This document shows, piece by piece, positions 1 to 5,682 of a stretch of DNA of 18,941 nt. Origin of the DNA: Lachnoclostridium sp. UBA903. Its GTDB lineage: Bacteria > Bacillota > Clostridia > Lachnospirales > Lachnospiraceae. Both the position numbers and the translations under genes were made by a program. The notes under the pieces are model-generated. The model had not been told where the DNA came from. It saw only the letters and a program-made list of their open reading frames with translations, and made no database searches. Position 1 is the first letter of the stretch. Each line of letters opens with the position of its first letter. The stretch spans positions 105,687 through 124,627 of the forward strand of contig DBEP01000114.1 of the NCBI GenBank assembly GCA_002294045.1, read 5' to 3'.

Positions 1-110
1 GCGTCGCAATTTTGGGAGAGCAAGCACCACTACGCCTCCCAAAATCGCTCCTTGTCTCCCGCAAATTGGAGCATCCAGCCCGGCACAAGCATTTTTCAAA
101 CACACTCTAG
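1..110. repeat. MITE-like interspersed repeat, copy 1 (cut by window edge)
   Basis: This stretch is a chain of hairpins. A 10-bp inverted repeat ATTTTGGGAG/CTCCCAAAAT lies at 9-18 and 36-45, and GCTCC/GGAGC at 47-51 and 68-72. It ends at 90-109 in GCATTTTTCAAACACACTCT followed by A. The last 41 bases (68-108) recur at 1437-1475 in the same orientation, and the terminal motif recurs at 8697-8716. The element probably continues left of the window. Its end supplies the alcohol dehydrogenase stop codon (CTA at 107-109 on the plus strand). The first nine bases are the reverse complement of 17096-17104 in the palindrome cluster, too short a match to prove kinship. No protein is encoded. Confidence 0.6.
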
Positions 111-1279
111 AAATCCACTTCGGTTCCGTAATAAGTACAGGTAAGAAGTTTTTCCATTTCCTTAGGAGTTATAGGTCTTGGATTTGAACCGGTGCAAGCA
201 TCTCCGACAGCTGCTTCGGCAATGGCCGGGACTTTATCCAGGAATTCTTCTTCCTTGATACCGAAATCCTTTAAGGTCTTAGGAATATTAAGCTTTACAT
301 TATACTCATCTATTTTATCACAAAGGGCTTTTACACATTCCGTTTCGGTTCCCGTGATTCCCAGATATTTTGAAATATCGGCATAACGTTTTGCGGCATT
401 TTTTGCGTTGTATTTAATGACATAGGGAAGATAGATAGCATTGGCACATCCGTGAGGAATATGTCCGGTTGAAAAAGCGGCTCCGGTTTTATGTGCCATA
501 GAATGAACTATGCCTAAAAGTGCATTGGAAAATGCCTGCCCTGCCATACATTGCGCATAATGCATCTGCTCCCTTGCCGTTTTGTCACCTTCATAGGAGG
601 CGGGAAGATATTCAAAAACCATCTGGATTGCTTTTAAGGCAAGAGGGTCCGTAAAGGGACTGTTAAGAGTGGATACATAAGCTTCCACCGCATGGGTCAG
701 TGCGTCCATACCGGTATGAGCCGTTAAGGTAGGCGGCATGGTTTCGGCTAAGACCGGGTCTACGATTGCAATGTCGGGAGTAATATTAAAATCAGCCAAA
801 GGATACTTAATACCCTTTGCATAGTCCGTAATTACGGAAAATGCCGTTACTTCCGTTGCGGTACCCGAAGTAGAAGGAATTGCAATGAATTTGGCTTTCT
901 GCCTCAAGGTCGGGAAGGAAAAAGGCTGTATAATTTCCTCAAAAGTAGTATCGGGATATTCATAAAATACCCACATGGCTTTAGCCGCATCAATAGGAGA
1001 GCCTCCGCCCATGGCTATAATCCAGTCCGGTTCATATTCCCTCATGACAGCGGCGCCTTTCATTACCGTTTCAACAGAAGGATCCGGTTCAACATTTTCG
1101 AATAATTTGATTTCAATGCCGGCATCCGTTAAATAATTAACTACTTTGTCTACAAAACCGAACCGTTTCATGGAGCCGCCGCCTAAAATAAGGATGGCTT
1201 TTTTCCCTCTTATGTTCCTGAGCTGTTCTAATGCGCCGTTTCCATAGTACATATCTCTGGGCAATGTGTATCTCATCAT
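107..1279 (-). CDS. Iron-containing (type III) alcohol dehydrogenase
   Basis: This is a 390-residue NAD(P)H-dependent alcohol dehydrogenase of the Fe-ADH/butanol dehydrogenase family. It is cytoplasmic and most likely reduces aldehydes to alcohols to regenerate oxidised cofactor during fermentation. The N-terminal dinucleotide domain carries GGGS at 91-94, inside GGGSPID. The helical domain carries the metal ligands D192 and H196 (MDALTH), H259 (HSMAH) and H276 (HIPHG), so the active site is complete. PSTSGTATEV near 135-144 is also typical. Length is normal for the family. The first of two adjacent ATGs was chosen, since AGGAGG lies 8 bases upstream; starting at the second would remove one residue. 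The gene is monocistronic, with a promoter and Rex-like operator upstream. Its stop codon lies inside the end of a repeat element. The substrate cannot be read from sequence. Confidence 0.95.
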   Translation of the reverse strand: MMRYTLPRDMYYGNGALEQLRNIRGKKAILILGGGSMKRFGFVDKVVNYLTDAGIEIKLFENVEPDPSVETVMKGAAVMREYEPDWIIAMGGGSPIDAAKAMWVFYEYPDTTFEEIIQPFSFPTLRQKAKFIAIPSTSGTATEVTAFSVITDYAKGIKYPLADFNITPDIAIVDPVLAETMPPTLTAHTGMDALTHAVEAYVSTLNSPFTDPLALKAIQMVFEYLPASYEGDKTAREQMHYAQCMAGQAFSNALLGIVHSMAHKTGAAFSTGHIPHGCANAIYLPYVIKYNAKNAAKRYADISKYLGITGTETECVKALCDKIDEYNVKLNIPKTLKDFGIKEEEFLDKVPAIAEAAVGDACTGSNPRPITPKEMEKLLTCTYYGTEVDF

Positions 1280-1330
1280 AATTAAATCCTCCTTCTAAAT
1301 ATTTTTTGGTTATTATGTTCTTCACAAAGC

Positions 1331-1359
1331 ATTATAACATTGTTAATTAATTAACACAA
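1331..1359 (-). promoter_or_regulatory. Alcohol dehydrogenase promoter with Rex-type operator
   Basis: Read on the minus strand, a -35 TTGTGT (1354-1359) and a perfect -10 TATAAT (1331-1336) are 17 bases apart. The spacer and -35 are covered by TTGTTAATTAATTAACAC (1340-1357, plus strand). This matches the published Rex consensus TTGTTAANNNNTTAACAA at 17 of 18 positions and contains a perfect 16-bp palindrome. Rex is the NADH-sensing repressor of fermentative dehydrogenase genes in Firmicutes. A site here would block RNA polymerase until NADH/NAD+ rises. Rex control is inferred from the motif and the target gene. Confidence 0.75.
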
Positions 1360-1436
1360 TAGTGAAATTAAATAATAAATATCCAGAAATAAGCTTGTAT
1401 TTTTACAATACATTTTAAGATACCTATGCAGATAGT

Positions 1437-1475
1437 GGAGCATCAGTCCGGCACAAGCATTTTCAAACATACTCT
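1437..1475. repeat. Interspersed repeat, copy 2 (solo end)
   Basis: This 39-base stretch matches 68-108 with two single-base deletions and two substitutions, in the same orientation. It holds the degenerate terminal motif GCATTTTCAAACATACTCT. It lies between the AraC gene's stop and the alcohol dehydrogenase promoter. No opposite end is visible nearby, so it looks like a decayed or partial copy. Confidence 0.55.
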
Positions 1476-1505
1476 CAAGATAAGGGGCTGTAAAGAGAAT
1501 ATAAT

Positions 1506-2381
1506 TTAAGGAAACGGCACGGCCCTGTTTTCCCCATGTAATTTGCGGTATTTCATGGGAGAAAGACCGGTATATTTTTTGAATACTTTTTCAAAATATG
1601 TGATATTGTCAAAGCCTGCCAGGGCAGAAACCTTAGTTATATTAAAACGGCTGTTTTCCAATAACTCCTGGGCATATTTTACTTTCTGAATATTGGTATA
1701 TTCCGTAATGGTATATCCGGTGACATCCTTAAATATCCTGCTGATGTATCCTCTGCTGATAAAGAACTGCTCCGATATATCCTTTAAGGTTACCGCATTT
1801 TGAAAATTACCGCGTATATAGGCGGTAATATCCCGGACCATTTTATGTTTTCCTGATTCTGCTATACGATAATTTATAATGCGGCGGGGATCTTTATAAT
1901 TACGGCAGGAATAAAGTAAAAGCTCAGCCATTTTCATCATAACCATAGATTCAAATCCGTCTTTCTTTGTCCTGATTTCCGAAGCAATCGTTTCAAATAA
2001 AGACTTTATATAAATCTGGCTTTCTTTGTCTAAGGAAATCACTTTATAGTTTTCTAAAAATTGGTTCAAAGACCATAAATGCAAGGACTGTAAAAATGGA
2101 TTCAGCCATTCGCCAGTTACCGTGATTAACATTCTGTCATGATAGGAATGATTTAACACGGAACCGGTTTTATGTATTTCATTCCTGCCGACAAATACAA
2201 GTGTACCGCCATGAATCAGATAGGTTTCGTTCTCAACAAAATAATAGCGCTGCCCTTCCACTAAAAAATATATTTCATATTCAGGATGCATATGCTTTAA
2301 AGGCATGGTAAAGTCAGAGTCCCAGACAATCCGGTCTATTGCAATACCGTTTAATTGTTCTTCAAAAATTGTATGTTTCAT
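1506..2381 (-). CDS. AraC-family transcriptional regulator
   Basis: This 291-residue regulator has the standard two-part AraC layout. An N-terminal cupin-like sensing domain covers about 20-90, with H30, H32 and PEYEIYFLVEG at 33-43, as in sugar-binding AraC proteins. A C-terminal double helix-turn-helix covers about 183-280. Its first HTH is DISEQFFISRGYISRIFK (201-218). The second is around ITKVSALAGFDNITYFEKVF (248-267), with the signature GLSPMKYRK at the end. The start follows an AAGGGG ribosome binding site. The gene is divergent from the GH105 hydrolase across about 200 bp, the usual arrangement for a regulator and its target, so it probably activates that gene in response to a pectin-derived sugar. 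The inducer is not identifiable. Confidence 0.9.
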   Translation of the reverse strand: MKHTIFEEQLNGIAIDRIVWDSDFTMPLKHMHPEYEIYFLVEGQRYYFVENETYLIHGGTLVFVGRNEIHKTGSVLNHSYHDRMLITVTGEWLNPFLQSLHLWSLNQFLENYKVISLDKESQIYIKSLFETIASEIRTKKDGFESMVMMKMAELLLYSCRNYKDPRRIINYRIAESGKHKMVRDITAYIRGNFQNAVTLKDISEQFFISRGYISRIFKDVTGYTITEYTNIQKVKYAQELLENSRFNITKVSALAGFDNITYFEKVFKKYTGLSPMKYRKLHGENRAVPFP

Positions 2382-2453
2382 AACAGCCCCTTACGATTTT
2401 TTTGTGTAGTATAGTTTGAAAAACAAGATAATATATGAAAATAATCTTAGATT

Positions 2454-2482
2454 ATTATACAAAAAACAACTATAATTAACAA
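2454..2482 (-). promoter_or_regulatory. Predicted promoter of the AraC regulator
   Basis: On the minus strand, TTGTTA (2477-2482) and TATAAT (2454-2459) are separated by 17 bases. This predicts a leader of about 70 bases before the AraC start. The -10 is perfect and the -35 matches 4 of 6 consensus bases. Confidence 0.55.
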
Positions 2483-2502
2483 GAGAATAAAATAAAGTAA
2501 TT

Positions 2503-2551
2503 GTTATAAACGTTACAAACGACAGAGAAAATCGCAGATATCCGATATAAC
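2503..2551 (+). promoter_or_regulatory. Predicted activator site and promoter of the GH105 gene
   Basis: Two abutting 9-base direct repeats, GTTATAAAC (2503-2511) and GTTACAAAC (2512-2520), end just before a non-consensus -35 region. That region is followed by a candidate -10 TATAAC at 2546-2551. Direct repeats touching a weak -35 are the classic layout of an AraC-activated promoter, and the divergent neighbour is an AraC protein. The CG-centred core also partly resembles a CcpA cre site but lacks two key bases. Confidence 0.4.
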
Positions 2552-2580
2552 TAAAAATTGAGAAGAAGAGGTAAGGAAGA

Positions 2581-3705
2581 ATGAAAAGAATGGTATATAA
2601 AGGAAAAACAGCGTTGGATTATGCAAAAGAAGCAAGCGATACCCTAATAAATAAATTTGCGCCGGAAGATTTGCCGCCGAAAGGGCATTTTCATTACCAT
2701 CAGGGCGTATTTTTATCCGGCATGCAAAAGACCTATGAACTCTGCGGGGAGGAAAAATACTATGAATACATAAAAGCATGGGTAGACTCGATTATTGCGG
2801 AGGATGGTTCGGTTATTAACTTTGACAGGGGCCAGCTGGACGATATACAGCCTGGGGTTTTATTATTTATGCTATATAGAAGGACCGGCGATGACAGATA
2901 CAAAAAAGCCTTGTTTACCTTGCTTCCCATTATCAAAGATTTTCCGAGAAATGAAGAAGGAGGTTTTTGGCATAAGGATGTGTGCCCGGAGCAGATGTGG
3001 CTGGACGGTTTATACATGGCAGGACCGATTTGCACACAGTTTGCGGCGGAATTTGGGCAAAAAGAATATTTTGATATTGCAACATTCCAGGCTCTGCTGA
3101 TGGAGAAAAAAACAAAGGATGCCAAAACCGGGCTTTGGTATCATGCATGGGATTGCAGTAAGAAACAGCCTTGGGCGGATCCGGTTACGGGCCTTTCAGC
3201 AGAATTCTGGGGACGTTCCATAGGATGGGTACCGGTTGCCTTACTGGAGGAGCTGGATTATATTCCGGAGGGATATCCGGGCAGGGATGAATTAATCCGG
3301 GGGACGGCGGAGCTCATCCGGGCCGTTATAAAATACCAGGATGAAGAAAGCGGCTTGTGGTACCAGGTAGTGGATAAAGGAGGTACAAAAGGGAACTGGC
3401 TGGAATCATCCTGTACCTGCCTGTTTACCGCAGCCATTTGCAAGGCGGTACAAAAGGGCTTTCTGGAAACGGATTATTTGAAATATGCCAAAAAGGGATA
3501 TAAGGGAATCATAGACCGCTTAAAATACAATGAGAACGGTGTCGTAATTGATAATATCTGTATCGGAACAAATGTGGGAAATTATGAGCATTATTGTTTA
3601 CGGCCTACCAGTGAGAATGATTTACATGGTGCAGGTGCCTTTCTCATTATGTGTACGGAGATGTTTAAAACAGATGATGCGGGGAAAGAGGATAAAGCGG
3701 AGTAA
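2581..3705 (+). CDS. GH105 unsaturated rhamnogalacturonyl hydrolase (YteR-like)
   Basis: This 374-residue protein is a glycoside hydrolase of family 105. Such enzymes remove the unsaturated galacturonic acid that rhamnogalacturonan lyases leave at the non-reducing end of pectin fragments. The fold is a six-hairpin (alpha/alpha) barrel. Visible family motifs are LDDIQPG (86-92, including D88), PEQMWLDGLYM (136-146, with D142 as the expected general acid by analogy with YteR), YHAWD (187-191), WGRSIGW (210-216) and the C-terminal LRPTSENDLHGAGAF (340-354). There is no signal peptide, so it acts on imported oligosaccharides in the cytoplasm. GAGGTAAGGA precedes the first ATG; an ATG three codons later is a possible alternative. 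It stands alone, divergent from an AraC regulator. GH88 is a related alternative. Confidence 0.9.
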   Translation: MKRMVYKGKTALDYAKEASDTLINKFAPEDLPPKGHFHYHQGVFLSGMQKTYELCGEEKYYEYIKAWVDSIIAEDGSVINFDRGQLDDIQPGVLLFMLYRRTGDDRYKKALFTLLPIIKDFPRNEEGGFWHKDVCPEQMWLDGLYMAGPICTQFAAEFGQKEYFDIATFQALLMEKKTKDAKTGLWYHAWDCSKKQPWADPVTGLSAEFWGRSIGWVPVALLEELDYIPEGYPGRDELIRGTAELIRAVIKYQDEESGLWYQVVDKGGTKGNWLESSCTCLFTAAICKAVQKGFLETDYLKYAKKGYKGIIDRLKYNENGVVIDNICIGTNVGNYEHYCLRPTSENDLHGAGAFLIMCTEMFKTDDAGKEDKAE

Positions 3706-3779
3706 ATCTTCAGGCAGATTAAATAATTTTTGCCGGTGTAATATAAAATTTCACAGAATTTTCATTTTTTTATCATACT

Positions 3780-3830
3780 TTTCGTTTATAGTAAATTATG
3801 GAATCAGTTTCATGATTTACTATAACGAAA
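3780..3830 (+). promoter_or_regulatory. Long stem-loop in the leader of the S8 protease gene
   Basis: TTTCGTTTATAGTAAAT (3780-3796) pairs with ATTTACTATAACGAAA (3815-3830) over 16 bp with one bulged T. Part of the loop can pair further. The stem ends two bases before GGAGG of the protease ribosome binding site. No U-run follows, so it is not a simple terminator. It could be an mRNA-stabilising 5' hairpin, as known for the Bacillus subtilis aprE leader, or a repressor operator. Confidence 0.6.
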
Positions 3831-3842
3831 TGGAGGAAAAAA

Positions 3843-5219
3843 ATGAATAAGCTTAAGAATATGATACTTATTCCGGCAGGAGTATTATTAAGTATTGTCC
3901 TGCTTGCAACCGGGGATTCCGTAGACACTGCGGCTGCGGATAATATAACCTACAGTATTAAAAGCACTATGACATCAAATACGGCTGAGACAACGGAAAA
4001 CAGTACTTCGGATTATGAACCGTATTTTTCCAAGCAGTGGGCGCTATTCAACGACGGAACCTTTTCCATCGAGACCAGAACGCCGGACGGAAAGAAATTT
4101 GAAGACGGCGGATATTACAGGCCCGGTGATTTTTTTATGAACAATCCTTTTTTTAATCGCGGTAACCAGAACTCTAATTATGGCGGCGGAAAATATAATA
4201 AGTATAGTGCAACGGATGTTTATTCTTTAAATTATTTTATTGATAATTCCCGTACGCAGTATACCCAGCTTGCAGCAGCGGTTGCAGGCATTGACCTGGA
4301 TGCGGAAAAAGCCTGGGAGACGGTTGGGGATACGGGAAAGGATATTCTTGTAGCCGTAATTGATACCGGGGTGGATTATACCCACGAGGATTTGAAGAAT
4401 ATTATCTGGACCAATGAGGAGGAAATTCCGGGCGACGGTATAGACAATGACGGCAACGGCTATGTGGATGACGTTTATGGATGGGATTTCTACAATAATA
4501 AGCCCTTTGAATATGACAGTTCCAATCCTTCCGAATATGACCATGGCACCCATTGCGCAGGAACCATAGCTGCGGAAATTAATAATACTGGAATTGCTGG
4601 TATTGCCTCAAATGGGAATGTAAAGATTATGATTGTAAAAGCCCTGGGAGGGAAAGACGGTTCCGGTGATACGGTTTCCATCGCGAAAGCAATTCAATAT
4701 GCGGAAAGTATGGGCGCCGATATATGCAATTTAAGTTTCGGAACTACCAGCTATGATGAAAAATTGGAAGATGCCTTAAAAAACTCCGATATGATGTTTG
4801 TGTGTGCGTCGGGCAACGGCAACAGCAGAGGCATTGGCACGACCCCGCTTTACCCTGCGGCATTTGACCTGGATAATATTATATCCGTGGCAAACTTAAA
4901 AGCAGACGGAATCCTGGATACGTCTTCCAATTATGGGGTGGAAAGTGTGGATATTGCAGCACCGGGTACTTACATATTAAGCACGACGGCCGGTAATGAA
5001 TATGCATATCTGAGCGGAAGTTCCATGTCCGCGCCTATGGTGACCGGTGTCCTTGCACTGACTTATTCTTATTATGAAGATATTACGGCCCCGGAAGCCA
5101 GGGATATTGTGCTGGCTGCGGCAGAACCACTGGATTCCTTAGAGAATAAAGTTGCCACGGGAGGCATGGTAAATGCTTATAACGCCGTTACCGCAGATGT
5201 TGAGAGTATACTAGATTAA
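3843..5219 (+). CDS. Secreted S8 family (subtilisin-like) serine protease
   Basis: This 458-residue exported endopeptidase has a signal peptide at about 1-32 (K3/K5, hydrophobic 7-22, cleavage probably in TAAAD). The catalytic triad is complete: D174 in VIDTGVDYTHEDL, H234 in DHGTHCAGT and S394 in SGSSMSAP. N325 in ASGNGN is the oxyanion residue. An Asp-rich stretch around DGIDNDGNGYVDDVYGWDF (198-216) is typical of one S8 branch and may bind calcium. Only about 30 residues separate the signal peptide from YFSKQWALFN (61-70), which resembles the start of mature S8 domains, so no ordinary I9 propeptide is visible. About 75 extra residues, rich in G, N, Y and F, lie between that motif and GIDLDAEKAWE (149-159). 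There is no C-terminal anchor. GGAGG lies 7 bases before the ATG. Confidence 0.92.
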   Translation: MNKLKNMILIPAGVLLSIVLLATGDSVDTAAADNITYSIKSTMTSNTAETTENSTSDYEPYFSKQWALFNDGTFSIETRTPDGKKFEDGGYYRPGDFFMNNPFFNRGNQNSNYGGGKYNKYSATDVYSLNYFIDNSRTQYTQLAAAVAGIDLDAEKAWETVGDTGKDILVAVIDTGVDYTHEDLKNIIWTNEEEIPGDGIDNDGNGYVDDVYGWDFYNNKPFEYDSSNPSEYDHGTHCAGTIAAEINNTGIAGIASNGNVKIMIVKALGGKDGSGDTVSIAKAIQYAESMGADICNLSFGTTSYDEKLEDALKNSDMMFVCASGNGNSRGIGTTPLYPAAFDLDNIISVANLKADGILDTSSNYGVESVDIAAPGTYILSTTAGNEYAYLSGSSMSAPMVTGVLALTYSYYEDITAPEARDIVLAAAEPLDSLENKVATGGMVNAYNAVTADVESILD

Positions 5220-5373
5220 AGAGATATTCCCCCATTTGGTTTATATGGACCTCAGTAAGGTATTTTACATAATTGGTTTTGTAATAGATGTATTATAAAA
5301 AAGTAATTGTCGACAAGATAATTTATAATCTTATCAAGGGGATAATGAGGATTTCATGCATTAGGAAAAAACA

Positions 5374-5535
5374 ATGAAAAAAATAATAAAAAACTGGGTG
5401 ATTTTCACGTTATTTATATTTGTTCTTGATTTGGTTATTACATTTACTTTATTTAAGAATGACATAAGATTAGATTGTTTTTATAACATTTGGCGTGAGT
5501 TCCATAACATATCTGTCAGCTTCTCTGCTTTTTAA
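5374..5535 (+). CDS. Possible 53-residue single-span membrane peptide
   Basis: This short ATG reading frame begins MKKIIKNWVIFTL and has an AGGA-type ribosome binding site about 10 bases upstream. Residues 8-27 are almost all hydrophobic, from WVIFTLFIFV to ITFTLF. Lysines at the N-terminus and a mixed polar C-terminal tail (about 28-53) follow the positive-inside rule. No family is recognised. It lies alone between the S8 protease and the convergent M56 gene, and no clear promoter was found. It could be a small membrane protein or toxin-like peptide, or a chance frame in A+T-rich DNA. Confidence 0.35.
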   Translation: MKKIIKNWVIFTLFIFVLDLVITFTLFKNDIRLDCFYNIWREFHNISVSFSAF

Positions 5536-5682
5536 TAATAAAGAAGGCTAATCTTACGGCATAAGGCAGTAACAGGAGTATCATTAATAAATTTAAAGGG
5601 CTGTTGAAAAGTTCATGTAATAGTAACCATATTCCGGACACCAGTCCGGTAATCGGTAAATTGAATCTTTGCACCAGCCCGT

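Noticed and set aside
1..72. CRISPR-like or tRNA structure in the hairpin chain at the left edge
   Set aside because: There are no regular repeat-spacer units and no cloverleaf with conserved TTC loop. The hairpins fit an interspersed repeat.
2504..2519. CcpA cre site before the GH105 gene
   Set aside because: It has a CG centre but lacks the essential G and C of the cre consensus. The direct-repeat reading explains it better.
3713..3738. AATCT/AGATT hairpin after the GH105 gene as a terminator
   Set aside because: A 5-bp A+T-rich stem is too weak, and the T-run is several bases away.
4227..4553. Minus-strand frame of 108 residues inside the S8 protease gene
   Set aside because: It is the antisense shadow of the conserved catalytic region.
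5634..5649. CCGGAC-ACCA-GTCCGG hairpin downstream of the M56 gene as a terminator
   Set aside because: The stem is only 6 bp and is not followed by a T-run on either strand, so termination is not supported.
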